From positions 62,001-126,000 of the forward strand of contig NZ_LAZX01000087.1 in assembly GCF_000980895.1 (NCBI RefSeq): DNA of 64,000 nt, read 5' to 3'. Position 1 is the stretch's first letter. Every line of letters begins with the position of its first letter. Under the pieces are notes generated by a model. That model saw only the letters and a program-made list of their open reading frames with translations. It did not search any database and had not been told where the DNA came from. The translations under genes and the position numbers were made by a program. Positions 47,179-56,448 of this stretch are shown here, in pieces. The stretch comes from Sphingomonas sp. Ag1. Its GTDB lineage: Bacteria > Pseudomonadota > Alphaproteobacteria > Sphingomonadales > Sphingomonadaceae.

Positions 47179-47870
47179 ACTGGTTACGCACGATCCTGTA
47201 TCAGATCGTCTTTTACAGCGGGTCGGTGCTGATCGTGCTGGCCGTGCCGCTGGTAGCGCCGTTCGGGCAGAAGGCGACGATCCATCACGCGCATCGCTGG
47301 GCGCGGCTGAACCGCTGGGCGGCGCGGGTGTTCCTGGGCGTGACGACGCGGGTCGAGGGGGAGATCCCCGAGGGACAGTTCCTGTTCGCGGCCAAGCATC
47401 AGTCGATGTACGAGACGACCGAGCTGCAGCTGATCCTAGGCGGGCCGGCGATGGTGCTGAAGCGTGAGCTGAGCCGTATCCCTTTATGGGGTTGGGCGAC
47501 CAAGCTGTACGGGTCCATGTCGGTCGATCGCGAGGCGTCGGCGAAGGCGCTGCGGCGGTTGATGGCGGAGGGCAAGGAGCTGCGCGCGCAGGGGCGGTCG
47601 GTGATCGTTTACCCTGAGGGAACGCGCGTGACGCCGGGGGAATCGCCGCCGCTGCGGTCGGGCTTTGCCGGGCTGTACAAGGCGGTGAACCTGCCGGTGG
47701 TGCCGATCGCGCTCGACAGTGGGCGGTTCATGCCGAAGAAGGGGCCGAAGCGGCCGGGGGTGGTGACGATCCGCGTTGGAACGCCGATCCCGGCGGGGCT
47801 ACCGCGCAAGGAAATCGAGCAGCGCGTGTGGCAGGCGATCAATGCGCTGGAGCCCGGCGCGCAGGGGTAA
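47175..47870 (+). CDS. plsC: 1-acyl-sn-glycerol-3-phosphate acyltransferase (PlsC-like)
   Basis: 231 residues. The N-terminal membrane anchor (MNWLRTILYQIVFYSGSVLIVLAVPL) precedes the acyltransferase motif KHQSMYETTEL, a H-x4-E variant of H-x4-D seen in alphaproteobacterial enzymes. Later motifs are KRELSRIPLWGWATKLYGSMSVDRE, YPEGTRVTPG and LPVVPIALDSGRF. It makes phosphatidic acid in the inner membrane. The start overlaps the preceding DUF218 gene stop (ATGA), so the block ftsE-ftsX-DUF218-plsC looks co-transcribed. Confidence 0.9.
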   Translation: MNWLRTILYQIVFYSGSVLIVLAVPLVAPFGQKATIHHAHRWARLNRWAARVFLGVTTRVEGEIPEGQFLFAAKHQSMYETTELQLILGGPAMVLKRELSRIPLWGWATKLYGSMSVDREASAKALRRLMAEGKELRAQGRSVIVYPEGTRVTPGESPPLRSGFAGLYKAVNLPVVPIALDSGRFMPKKGPKRPGVVTIRVGTPIPAGLPRKEIEQRVWQAINALEPGAQG

Positions 47871-47944
47871 GCGCGGCCGCCGGGCGGGTGCGAATGGCCT
47901 CAAAGCGGCGGTGAGCGGCCGCCCTCCGGCGAATTTTGGCCGCG

Positions 47945-48856
47945 TCAGTCGTGCTTGCGGCCAAAGTCCGCGGCGGCATCATCCTGGCCCTGATCGACGA
48001 TCGAGCGGCGGATCGTGCGGGTGCGCGAAAACAGGTCGAACAAGGTGTCGCCATCGTCCCAGCGGATCGCGCGCTGAAGGTGCGACAGATCCTCGCTGAA
48101 GCGTTGCAGCATTTCGAGCACCGCGTCCTTGTTGGCGAGGAACACGTCGCGCCACATCGTCGGATCGGACGCGGCGATGCGGGTGAAGTCGCGAAAGCCG
48201 CCGGCGGAAAACTTGATGACTTCCGACTGGGTGACCTCCGCCAGATCGTTGGCGGTGCCGACGATCGTATAGGCGATGAGGTGCGGCAGGTGGCTGGTCA
48301 CCGCCAGCACGCGATCGTGATGGTCCGGGGCCATGATCTCGACCGTGCTGCCGAGCCGGCGCCAGAATTCGGCGACCCGCTCGGTCGCGGCGGGATCGCC
48401 ATCGGGAAGCGGGGTGACGATGCACCAGCGGCCGCGGAACAGGGTGGCGAAGCCCGCCTCCGGCCCGCTCTGTTCGGTGCCCGCGACGGGATGTGCCGGG
48501 ACGATCGTGGCGTTGGGCAGCGCGTCGCGCAGCGCGCGCACCACCTCTGCCTTGCAGCTGCCGACGTCGCTGACGATCGCGTCGGCGGGAAGATCGGCCG
48601 CCATTTCCGCCGCCGCCGCGCCCATCGCGCCGACGGGGACGCACAGGATGACGAGATCGGCGTCGGTCACCGCGGCGCCGATCGTGTCGGTCACGTCATC
48701 GACGATCCCGAGCGCGTCGGCACGGCGGCGCACGTCGGGATCGGCATCATGGCCGACGAGCGCGACGGTGGGCATATAGTGACGCACCGCACGCGCGACG
48801 GAGGAACCGATCAGGCCGAGGCCGATGATGGTAACGCGTGCGAAGGGAAGCATCAT
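47945..48856 (-). CDS. tyrC: Prephenate/arogenate dehydrogenase (TyrA/TyrC)
   Basis: About 303 residues. Rossmann fold TIIGLGLIGSSVARAV is followed by ADLVILCVPVGAM and IVSDVGSCKAEVV, then VPAHPVAGTEQSGPEAG, which holds the catalytic His and the typical A-H-P-x-A/V-G-T-E motif. VTSHLPHLIAY and FSAGGFRDFTRIAASDPTMWRDVF are characteristic of the family. It converts prephenate or arogenate to a tyrosine precursor. The start is one of two adjacent ATG at 48856 or 48853. It lies 46 bases after hisC on the same strand. Confidence 0.93.
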   Translation of the reverse strand: MMLPFARVTIIGLGLIGSSVARAVRHYMPTVALVGHDADPDVRRRADALGIVDDVTDTIGAAVTDADLVILCVPVGAMGAAAAEMAADLPADAIVSDVGSCKAEVVRALRDALPNATIVPAHPVAGTEQSGPEAGFATLFRGRWCIVTPLPDGDPAATERVAEFWRRLGSTVEIMAPDHHDRVLAVTSHLPHLIAYTIVGTANDLAEVTQSEVIKFSAGGFRDFTRIAASDPTMWRDVFLANKDAVLEMLQRFSEDLSHLQRAIRWDDGDTLFDLFSRTRTIRRSIVDQGQDDAAADFGRKHD

Positions 48857-48902
48857 GCCACCTTGGGTCAGGCCGCGCGGGCCGCGAGGAACGGGAGAGT
48901 GA

Positions 48903-50000
48903 TCATTCGGCGCCGGCGAGCGTGCGCAGCGCCGCGATGACGCCGCGGGTTTCATCCTCGGTGCCGATGGTGATGCGCAGGCCGTGCGGGAGACCCTGGC
49001 CGGGGAGCCAGCGGACGATATAGCCGGCGTCCATCAGCCCCTTGTATGCGGTTTCCGCGGTCAGATCGCCCTCGAACACCACCAGCACGAAATTGGCCTG
49101 GCTGGGGATGGCGCGAAGGCCGGCATTGCCGAGCTTCGCGATCTCGTCCGAGAACCATGCCCGCCATTTCGCATTGTGGGCGGCGGCGTTGGCGACGAAA
49201 TCGGTGTCGCCGAGCGCGGCGATCGCCGCCGACTGACCGGCGATGGTGATCGAGAAGGGCAGGCGGATGCGGTGCATCGCCTCGATCAGCGGCGCGGCGC
49301 CATAGCCCCAGCCGATGCGTTCGGCGGCGAGGCCGTACATCTTCGAGAAGGTGCGCGTGACCAGAACGTTCGAGGCACGTTCCGCCAGCGCCATCGCGCC
49401 ATCATCGTCCGCGCCGTCGATATATTCGGCATAGGCATGGTCGAGGACGAGCAGGATGTCGTCGCGCAGGCCAGCGTGAAGCCGCTCGATCTCGCTGCGC
49501 GGCGCATAGGTGCCGGTCGGATTGTTGGGATTGGCGACGAATACCATCGTGGTGCGATCGGTGACGGCGGCGAGGATCGCGTCGACGTCGGTCGCATAAT
49601 CCTTGTCCGGGGCGATCACCGGCGTCGCGCCGGTACGGCGGGTCGCGATCGGGTAAACCGCAAAGCCGTAATTGACGTAGATCACCTCGTCACCCGGCCC
49701 GGCGAAGGCGCCGGCGGCAAGGTGAAGCACCTCGTCCGAGCCATTGCCGTAGATGATCCGCGCGGGATCGAGCCCGTGCTTGGCCGCCAGCGCCTCGCGC
49801 AGATCGGCCGCGCCGGCATCGGGATAGCGTTCCAGGCTGGTCGCCGCGCTGGCGAATGCCTCACGCGCCAGCGGGCTGGTGCCGAGCGGATTTTCGTTGG
49901 AGGAAAGCTTCGCGACCTTGCGCCCATCCTCGGTCGTCGAGCGACCGGGAACATAGGGCGCAATCTGCATGATCCATGGCTTGGGAGCGGGTCCGTTCAT
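48903..50000 (-). CDS. hisC: Histidinol-phosphate aminotransferase HisC (or aromatic aminotransferase)
   Basis: 365 residues, class I PLP aminotransferase. [17 protein letters not shown] is the HisC-type substrate-site segment. [25 protein letters not shown] and LDHAYAEY follow. The PLP-binding Lys is in [18 protein letters not shown]. The gene sits before tyrC and may act on imidazole acetol phosphate or on prephenate, an overlap known for these enzymes. The start is at 50000 ([20 protein letters not shown]). The very long upstream frame extends across metX and is a shadow. Confidence 0.92.
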   Translation of the reverse strand: MNGPAPKPWIMQIAPYVPGRSTTEDGRKVAKLSSNENPLGTSPLAREAFASAATSLERYPDAGAADLREALAAKHGLDPARIIYGNGSDEVLHLAAGAFAGPGDEVIYVNYGFAVYPIATRRTGATPVIAPDKDYATDVDAILAAVTDRTTMVFVANPNNPTGTYAPRSEIERLHAGLRDDILLVLDHAYAEYIDGADDDGAMALAERASNVLVTRTFSKMYGLAAERIGWGYGAAPLIEAMHRIRLPFSITIAGQSAAIAALGDTDFVANAAAHNAKWRAWFSDEIAKLGNAGLRAIPSQANFVLVVFEGDLTAETAYKGLMDAGYIVRWLPGQGLPHGLRITIGTEDETRGVIAALRTLAGAE

Positions 50001-50054
50001 GGCGCGGGCGTGTAGCGGGGGGCGGCGCAGCTTGGCAATGTGGCGGCGGCATTT

Positions 50055-50109
50055 CGGCGCAAGCAACGCGGCACCGAATGTTCGGTACACGAATGGTTTG
50101 CTTGCGCCG
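50055..50109 (+). other. Nested hairpin structure in the metX leader
   Basis: The outer arms CGGCGCAAGCAA (50055-50066) and TTGCTTGCGCCG (50098-50109) are perfectly complementary over 12 bp. Inside them ACCGAA (50073-50078) and TTCGGT (50081-50086) form a second 6-bp stem with a 2-base loop. The second outer arm ends 24 bases before the metX ATG. It could be an RNA regulatory element of methionine biosynthesis or a DNA operator for the divergent hisC/metX pair. It does not match the SAM-II riboswitch consensus I remember. Confidence 0.55.
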
Positions 50110-50132
50110 CGCACAATGCTAGCGCGCACAGC

Positions 50133-51251
50133 ATGTCCGCCGACGACCAGCGTTTCGGTCTCCAGCGCCACGTGATCCTGCCCGGCCCGCTGCCGCTTGA
50201 CGGTGGGGGCCAGCTCACGCCGGTCGAGATCGCCTATGAGACCTATGGCACGCTGGCGCCAGATGGCGGCAATGCGGTGCTGATCTGCCACGCGCTCACG
50301 ATGGACCAGCATGTTGCCGGCGCCAATCCGCGCACCGGCAAGCCCGGCTGGTGGACTCAGATGGTGGGACCGGGTCGCCCGGTCGACACCGATCGTTTCT
50401 TCGTCGTGTGCGCCAACGTGCTGGGCAGCTGCATGGGTTCGTCCGGCCCGGCGACGATCAACCCGGCGACGGGCAAGCCGTTCGGGATGAGTTTCCCGGT
50501 CATCACGATCCGCGACATGGTGCGCGCGCAGGCGATGCTGCTCGACCATCTGGGCATCGGGCGGCTGAAGGCGGTGATCGGCGGATCGATGGGTGGGATG
50601 CAGGCGCTGAGCTGGCCCGCGACCTTCCCCGACCGGGTCGAGGCCGCCGTCATCATCGCATCGGCGGCGCGGCATTCGGCGCAGAACATCGCGTTCCACG
50701 AGGTCGGCCGGCAGGCGGTGATGGCCGATCCCAATTGGCGCGGGGGCGATTATTACGGCCATTCGGCGCCCGCCGCGGGGCTGGCGGTGGCGCGGATGGC
50801 AGCGCACATCACCTATCTGTCGGAGGCCGGGCTGACCGAGAAATTCGGTCGCAAGCTGCAGGCGAGGGAGGCCAAGACGTTCGGCTTCGACGCCGATTTT
50901 CAGGTCGAAAGCTACCTGCGGTACCAGGGCATTGCCTTTGTCGACCGGTTCGACGCCAATTCGTACCTCTATATCACCCGCGCGATGGATTATTTCGACC
51001 TGGCCGAGGAGCATGGCGGCTTGTTGGCCAATGCATTCCGCCAGACGCACGCGCGCTTCGCGCTGATCAGTTTCGATACCGACTGGCTGTATCCGACGCG
51101 CGAGTCGCGCAGCATCGTCCATGCGCTGAACGCGGCCGGGGCGCCGGTCAGCTTCGTCGAGCTGTCGAGCCCCTATGGCCATGATGCGTTCCTGCTCGAT
51201 TCGCCCGAGATGAACCGCGTCGTCGCCGGATTCATGGGGACGGGCGCATGA
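50133..51251 (+). CDS. metX: Homoserine O-acyltransferase MetX
   Basis: 372 residues, alpha/beta hydrolase fold. Motifs are [50 protein letters not shown] and the nucleophile elbow [14 protein letters not shown]. The catalytic Asp is in [11 protein letters not shown] and the His in [11 protein letters not shown]. It acylates homoserine for methionine synthesis. The start is the ATG at 50133 ([15 protein letters not shown]). Directly downstream metW overlaps by 4 bases, the common MetX-MetW pairing in proteobacteria. The leader carries a nested hairpin. Confidence 0.95.
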   Translation: MSADDQRFGLQRHVILPGPLPLDGGGQLTPVEIAYETYGTLAPDGGNAVLICHALTMDQHVAGANPRTGKPGWWTQMVGPGRPVDTDRFFVVCANVLGSCMGSSGPATINPATGKPFGMSFPVITIRDMVRAQAMLLDHLGIGRLKAVIGGSMGGMQALSWPATFPDRVEAAVIIASAARHSAQNIAFHEVGRQAVMADPNWRGGDYYGHSAPAAGLAVARMAAHITYLSEAGLTEKFGRKLQAREAKTFGFDADFQVESYLRYQGIAFVDRFDANSYLYITRAMDYFDLAEEHGGLLANAFRQTHARFALISFDTDWLYPTRESRSIVHALNAAGAPVSFVELSSPYGHDAFLLDSPEMNRVVAGFMGTGA

Positions 51252-51862
51252 CGCCGGGCGCGGGCAATCTGCGCGCCGACCTGGCGATCATCGCCGACCA
51301 TGTCGCGCCGGGCAGCCGCGTGCTGGACGTCGGATGCGGCGACGGGGCGCTGATGGCGGCGCTGCGCGATGGCAAGCAGGCGGACGCGCGCGGGCTGGAG
51401 CTTGACCCCGGCAATGTCGCGGCGGCGGTGGGGCGCGGGCTGAGCGTGATCCAGGGGGATGCCGACGTCGACCTAGCCGGATACCCCGATGCGAGTTTCG
51501 ATTACGCCATTCTGAGCCAGACGCTGCAGACGTGCCGCGCGCCCGACGTGGTGCTGCGCCACCTGTTGCGCATCGGCCGCCACGCCTTTGTCAGCTTTCC
51601 CAATTTCGCGCACTGGCGGGTGCGGCTTTCGCTATTGTGGGGCGGGCGGATGCCGGTGACCCGGCTGCTGCCCGAACGCTGGTACGATACACCGAACATT
51701 CATCATCTGACCGTAGATGATTTTCGAGCCCATCTGCAGGATCAGGGAGTTGCCGTGGAAGGCGCCTGGTTCCTGTCAGGTGACAAGAAAACGACATCGG
51801 CCGCGGCAAATATCCTGGCAGAGCATGCGATATTCCTGCTGCGGGGAACTGAACGACCCTAA
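51248..51862 (+). CDS. metW: Methionine biosynthesis protein MetW
   Basis: 204 residues, methyltransferase-like fold with [30 protein letters not shown] and [15 protein letters not shown]. The C-terminal half has [43 protein letters not shown], highly specific to MetW. It is needed with MetX for homoserine acylation in many proteobacteria. It follows metX with a 4-base overlap. The short gap to the next gene contains an AT-richer segment. Confidence 0.95.
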   Translation: MTPGAGNLRADLAIIADHVAPGSRVLDVGCGDGALMAALRDGKQADARGLELDPGNVAAAVGRGLSVIQGDADVDLAGYPDASFDYAILSQTLQTCRAPDVVLRHLLRIGRHAFVSFPNFAHWRVRLSLLWGGRMPVTRLLPERWYDTPNIHHLTVDDFRAHLQDQGVAVEGAWFLSGDKKTTSAAANILAEHAIFLLRGTERP

Positions 51863-51883
51863 TCTGTGTTGCCCAATCCAATC

Positions 51884-52276
51884 ATGCCCAAGACTGCACT
51901 CATCATTGAAGACGAAATCTTCGTCGCGCTCGATCTGGAGCGGATATTGACGGATGCCGGCTATGTGGTCGCCGGAATCGCTGCCGACAGCGATCAGGCA
52001 CTGGCCGCGGCGCCCGGGTGCGAGATCGCCTTCGTCGACATCAACCTGCGCGACGGGCCGACCGGGCCGCAGATCGCCGAGCGGATCGCGCGCGATTATG
52101 GCGTGAAGGTGGTGTTCGTCACCGCCAATCCGGCGCAGATCGGCATCCCGTCAGAGGCATTGGGCTATGTACGCAAGCCGTTCAGCGACCGCGCGATCCT
52201 GGCCGCGGCAGCGCTGGCGAGCGGGATCGGCGAACCGGCCGACGACGAAGTGATCCGGATCAGCCGGACCGGCTGA
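51884..52276 (+). CDS. Single-domain response regulator
   Basis: 130 residues, one receiver domain. Acidic pocket at residues 10-11 (IIEDEIF), phosphoacceptor D52 in AFVDINLRDG, a Thr in VFVTANP and Lys in YVRKPFSD. No output domain is present. Receivers of this type are often paired with HWE or HisKA_2 kinases such as the neighbouring kinase, with which its 3' end overlaps by 17 bases in convergent orientation. The ATG at 51884 is preferred over a TTG at 51866. Partner and output are unknown. Confidence 0.88.
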   Translation: MPKTALIIEDEIFVALDLERILTDAGYVVAGIAADSDQALAAAPGCEIAFVDINLRDGPTGPQIAERIARDYGVKVVFVTANPAQIGIPSEALGYVRKPFSDRAILAAAALASGIGEPADDEVIRISRTG

Positions 52277-53879
52277 ACGAGGCGACCGGCGCCTCCATCA
52301 CCAGTTCTAGGCCCGTCGGCCGCCAATCGCGCGTGACCGCGCCGCCGAGCTGGCGCACCGCGCTCAATTCAATCAGCTGGGTGCCGAAGCCCGCGGCAAT
52401 CGCGCTTGCGTCGATGCCGGGGCCGCCCTCTTCGCGCCAGACGATCCGCGCCGTCGCTTCATCGCGGCTGATCGCGATCCACACGCGGCCGCCGGCGACC
52501 GAGAGCGCGCCATATTTGCTCGCGTTGGTGGCAAGCTCGTGGAACAGCAACGCCAGCGGCGTGGCCGCGCGATCGTCGACTGCGATATCGGCGCCGCTGA
52601 TGACCAGCCGCTCGCCGGGATGCGCCTGATAGGGGGCGAACAATTGCTCCAGCAGGCCGCGCAGGCTGTCCTGATGCGCCGAGGGGCGCGAATGCGGGCT
52701 GTGCGGACGGACGAAATCATGCGCCTTGCCGAGCGCCGCGATGCGCGCGCGCAGGTCCGCGGCGAGCGGCACCAGTTCGGGATGGGCGCGCGCGGCTACC
52801 TGGATCAGCCCGCCGATCACGGCGAAGATGTTCTTGATGCGGTGCGACAGTTCCTGGCTGATCACCTCACGCTCTTCGAGCGCAAGTTTCTGCTCGTGAA
52901 TGTCGGTGCAGGTGCCGAACCAGCGGGTGATCCGCCCCTTTGAATCGCGGATCGGCAGCGCCCGGCCGAGCACCCAGCGATAGGTGCCGTCGAAATGGCG
53001 CAGGCGATATTCGATCTGATAGGCGTCGCCAGTGGCAAGGCTGTGCTGCCACACCTGCCACGCGCGGGCCTGATCGTCGGGGTGGAACATGTCGTTCCAG
53101 CCCTCGCCATCGGTGGTGCCGGCCGGCGCGCCGGTGAATTCATACCAGCGTGCGTTGTAATAATCGTGATAGCCGTCGGGCAGCGTCGACCAGACCATCT
53201 GCGGCATGGTGTCGGCGAGCGTGCGGAAGCGTTCCTCGCTGTCGGCGAGCGCGGCGCGCTGCTCTCGCTGTTCGCGCGCAACGCGGCGGGCCTCCAGCCG
53301 GGAGATGGTGGCAGTGGCGAGGATTTCGAGGCCGCGGCGCTGGAAGTCGTTGAGCGGCGCGCGCGGCGACGTGTCGATCACGCACACCGCGCCGAGCGGC
53401 GTCCCCTCTCGCGAGACGAGCGGGGCGCCGGCGTAGAAGCGGATGAACGGATCGCCGGTGACGAGCGGATTGTCGCGGAAGCGCCCGTCCTGCGTCGCGT
53501 CCACGACTTCCATCACGACGTGGCCGTGCATGGCGTGGGCGCAGAAGGATTGCGAGCGCGGCGTGCCGTCGACGTCGAGGCCGACGCGCGACAGGAAGAA
53601 CTGGTCCTGCTGCTCAACCAGGCTGACCAGCGCGATCGGCGCCTGGCACAGCTCGGCCGCGAAGGCGGTGAGATCGTCCAGCAGGCCTTCGTCGCGCGCG
53701 CCGGCGAGGTCATAGAGCTCCATCACGCGGGCGCGCTCAAGCTCGTCGAGGTCGGGCAGGGAGGAGAGCGTAACCATTCCTTCCGGGAAGTTCGGGTGGG
53801 GATCAACCGACGAAGGGCGAGGTTGATCCCGATCATGAAGCGGGGCCGCCATGGCCTGGTGGGAGCGGTGGGTGGTCAA
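52260..53879 (-). CDS. GAF-PAS sensor histidine kinase of the HWE/HisKA_2 type
   Basis: Up to 539 residues (start 53879; Met codons at 53852 and 53777 are possible). GAF domain about residues 58-205 (SFCAHAMHGHVVMEVVDATQDGRFRDNPLVTGDPFIRFYAGAPL), then PAS/PAC (about 225-345, with WFGTCTDIHEQKLALEE). The kinase core starts SQELSHRIKNIFAVIGGLIQ, the phospho-His helix of the HWE group. LFHELATNASKYGALS is the N-box, and GTQLIELSAVRQLGGAVTRDW is the late ATPase motif. It probably phosphorylates the convergent response regulator. No membrane helix is present, so it senses a soluble cue. Confidence 0.92.
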   Translation of the reverse strand: MTTHRSHQAMAAPLHDRDQPRPSSVDPHPNFPEGMVTLSSLPDLDELERARVMELYDLAGARDEGLLDDLTAFAAELCQAPIALVSLVEQQDQFFLSRVGLDVDGTPRSQSFCAHAMHGHVVMEVVDATQDGRFRDNPLVTGDPFIRFYAGAPLVSREGTPLGAVCVIDTSPRAPLNDFQRRGLEILATATISRLEARRVAREQREQRAALADSEERFRTLADTMPQMVWSTLPDGYHDYYNARWYEFTGAPAGTTDGEGWNDMFHPDDQARAWQVWQHSLATGDAYQIEYRLRHFDGTYRWVLGRALPIRDSKGRITRWFGTCTDIHEQKLALEEREVISQELSHRIKNIFAVIGGLIQVAARAHPELVPLAADLRARIAALGKAHDFVRPHSPHSRPSAHQDSLRGLLEQLFAPYQAHPGERLVISGADIAVDDRAATPLALLFHELATNASKYGALSVAGGRVWIAISRDEATARIVWREEGGPGIDASAIAAGFGTQLIELSAVRQLGGAVTRDWRPTGLELVMEAPVASFSRSG

Positions 53880-54030
53880 CGCGGCGCCCTGGTCACTGGA
53901 CCAGCAATGGCCGTGCCGTGAAAGGAAAGATGCATCCAGTTTGCCCCGCCTGAAACCTTCGGCCGAGCGCTAGCATATTGCGCGCGGCCGTTCGAGTATC
54001 GCCACCGCGCCGGCTCGCTGATCGTGCGCG

Positions 54031-56448
54031 TTACGCCTTTGGGGTGATCGCGATGCTCAGGGGAAGCGCCTCACCCGCGGGGATATCGAGCAGGGCGCGG
54101 TCGAGATGCGGGACGAGGCCGAGCGCCGCCCAGGGCTGGGTTTCCGAATTGGTCTCCCCGGCGTTGAACGAGGTGCGCACCTCGATCAGGCCGTCGCGAT
54201 AGTCGGCCGCACGCAGCAACGCCTGCGTCGCGGTGGCAGCGAGCTGTTGCAGATGGGCGCGGATGACGTCGGGAAGGGCGAGGCGACCGGTGGCGGCGGC
54301 ATGGTCGATGAGGTGGAACGCCCGCAGCGCCAGGCCGAGCTTGTAGGTCCAGAAGCCGGTGTCGACGAGATCGTCGTCGTCCATGCTCCGGCTGATGACG
54401 ATCGTGGGATGATCGAGCGGGTCGTTGCCGTAGCTGGAGCTGGTCGGGGTGGCGATGCGCAGCGCGGTCACGCCGGCCGCGATGGCGGCGGCGAGGGCTG
54501 TGCTCGGCGGCTGGGTGAAGGCGCGGCGGCCGAGCGCGAGCAAGGCGGCGCATTGGCTGTCGAGCTCCGGCCGCCAGGGCGCGTCGGGAAGGCCGCCGCC
54601 GAATACGGCGGCGTCCGGATCACCGGCGACCGGGGTCTGTGTGTCAAGGAGCAGGTTCGTCAGCCGGTCGGCAAGGCGGTCATAGCCGGCGTCGGGATGG
54701 GCGCGGGCGATCGTGTCGAGCGAGAGGATGACGAAGGCGAGGCCGCGCACGAAAATCCGTTCGTGCGCGTTCGGATCGTCGGGGCGCAGGTGATCGCGGT
54801 AGAGCGACAAGTGCCGGTCGTACCAGGCGCGCAGCGTCGTCATGCGATCGGGCGGCACTGTGCCGTAGGCGTTCGTGCTGGCGAAGAAGAGCCAGGTGGC
54901 GACTGCGTTCAGCTCCACCCCGGTATCGTAGGACATGCTGGGATCGCGGCACCAGCCGCCGTCGCCGGCGTCGTGGATCAGATCGCGATACTCGGCCGCC
55001 CGGTCATAATAGCCGCCGGTCGTCACGAGCCGCGTGTCGCGTACCACGAAGGGCGTGCGGCGCGTGGCGGCGCGGCCGCGATAGTGGAGGCGGAGGCCGG
55101 TCAGTCGCTCGTCGTCGGTGACGGCGGATAGCTTCGTCGCGGTGTCGGCAGGCGCGACGTGCACGCCGACGGCATGGCCGGGCAGGCTGCGGCTTTCCCA
55201 CAGGCACAGATAGGGCATGGCGGCGGCCGACAGGGGCAGGGAACCAAGCGCGGGAGCGATGTGCGCCCGGGACGTGCTGCCGAGCGTGGAGAGCGTGTCG
55301 AAATGCCCGAGCTGGTCGAGATCGCCCAGCCCCGGGGTGACGGTGATGTCCTTCAGGGTCACGAAGCGCGCCGGCCGGACGGCGAGTTCGAACCCAATGG
55401 TGCTGCGGTCTGCCGCGAGCGAGTAGGTACAGGTCACGGTGGCAAGTTCGCGAGTGACGTCGCCGGGATCGCGAATGGTGCTGACATGGCGCAGCATCAC
55501 GCGGTCGCCGTCGTGCGTCACCTCCTGCGCGAAGATGGCGGCGGCGAGGTCGCAGGTGACCGGCCGGCCGCGCCAGCTGGCGGTCAGCGTGCCGGGGACG
55601 AAGCAGACGATCGGGCGGCTGCGCCCGTCGTTGAAGCGGATCGCCTGCTGGATGCGGCCGCGCGAGAGGTCGCCGAAGGTGATCGTAAAGGGCGTCGCCA
55701 CCTTGAGATCGTGCGGATCGTCCGATTCCACGCGCAGGTCGGCGGGGCCGATGCGGCGGTGGATGAGGCCTGCCGGGGACAATGCCATCACCAGATCGAT
55801 GAGGCGCGAGGCAAGGTCGGGCTGCTCCGCGGCCAGCGTGGGGAGGCAGAACAATTCGGCCACCTTGCCCGCGTCGTCGCCCCAGAACCAGCGCGTGCCG
55901 GCAAAGGGCAGCGCGGTCTCCGCGAGCGCGACGAGGCCGCTGTCGTCGCTGACCTGCTGTACCAGATCGCGCGCGATCAGCCGCGCCATCGCCGTCAGTG
56001 CCTCATCGGCGGACAGTTCGGCGTGTGGCGTGGTGGTGGCGGCGACCAGCGCCGGTGAGGCATGGGTGCGGGCCCAGGCCATCATCGCGGTCAACGCGCC
56101 AGTGTGCGCCCGGTCTGCCGCGGGCCCGGCGCGATCGGACGGCGCGAGGACGATGAACACCGCATTGGCGAAGACGGGGCGGTACAGGATCAGCAGCGGG
56201 TAGAGGCTATCCGCGGGGATCGAGGTGTAGTCGCCCTTGTGGATCGCGACCGCCGCAAACCCCTGCGCGATCGGATCGGCCATGTCCTGCGGGCAGATGG
56301 CGCCAGGAAAGGCGTGGTGAAGCGGTGCGGGGACCACCAGCCGTGCGGTTTCATCGGCAAGGCCGGTCAGGAAATCATGCAGGCTGCGCCATTCGGGATC
56401 GCTCAGCGTGGCGGCGAGATCGGGGGCTGACGGCCCGGTCGCCTTCAA
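54031..56448 (-). CDS. Large protein of unknown function in the capsule locus, TTG start
   Basis: 805 residues if translation starts at the TTG at 56448, which overlaps the stop codon of the CDP-alcohol transferase gene. No other good start lies near. The N-terminal 300 residues are helical. A beta-rich middle (about 270-480) contains VATPFTITFGDLSRGRIQQAIRFNDG and RFVTLKDITVTPGLGD. The C-terminal half is helical (DTGVELNAVATWLFFASTNAYG, ERIFVRGLAFVILSLDTIARAHP, MDDDDLVDTGFWTYKLGLALRAF), recalling alpha/alpha-barrel carbohydrate enzymes. I recognise no family and see no signal peptide or catalytic triad. Coupling to the transferase suggests a shared pathway in polymer synthesis or modification. 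Confidence 0.75.
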   Translation of the reverse strand: MKATGPSAPDLAATLSDPEWRSLHDFLTGLADETARLVVPAPLHHAFPGAICPQDMADPIAQGFAAVAIHKGDYTSIPADSLYPLLILYRPVFANAVFIVLAPSDRAGPAADRAHTGALTAMMAWARTHASPALVAATTTPHAELSADEALTAMARLIARDLVQQVSDDSGLVALAETALPFAGTRWFWGDDAGKVAELFCLPTLAAEQPDLASRLIDLVMALSPAGLIHRRIGPADLRVESDDPHDLKVATPFTITFGDLSRGRIQQAIRFNDGRSRPIVCFVPGTLTASWRGRPVTCDLAAAIFAQEVTHDGDRVMLRHVSTIRDPGDVTRELATVTCTYSLAADRSTIGFELAVRPARFVTLKDITVTPGLGDLDQLGHFDTLSTLGSTSRAHIAPALGSLPLSAAAMPYLCLWESRSLPGHAVGVHVAPADTATKLSAVTDDERLTGLRLHYRGRAATRRTPFVVRDTRLVTTGGYYDRAAEYRDLIHDAGDGGWCRDPSMSYDTGVELNAVATWLFFASTNAYGTVPPDRMTTLRAWYDRHLSLYRDHLRPDDPNAHERIFVRGLAFVILSLDTIARAHPDAGYDRLADRLTNLLLDTQTPVAGDPDAAVFGGGLPDAPWRPELDSQCAALLALGRRAFTQPPSTALAAAIAAGVTALRIATPTSSSYGNDPLDHPTIVISRSMDDDDLVDTGFWTYKLGLALRAFHLIDHAAATGRLALPDVIRAHLQQLAATATQALLRAADYRDGLIEVRTSFNAGETNSETQPWAALGLVPHLDRALLDIPAGEALPLSIAITPKA

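Noticed and set aside
48903-51182. A 759-residue frame continuing hisC through metX
   Set aside because: Only residues after the Met at 50000 are HisC-like. The upstream part is antisense to metX and lacks any family features.
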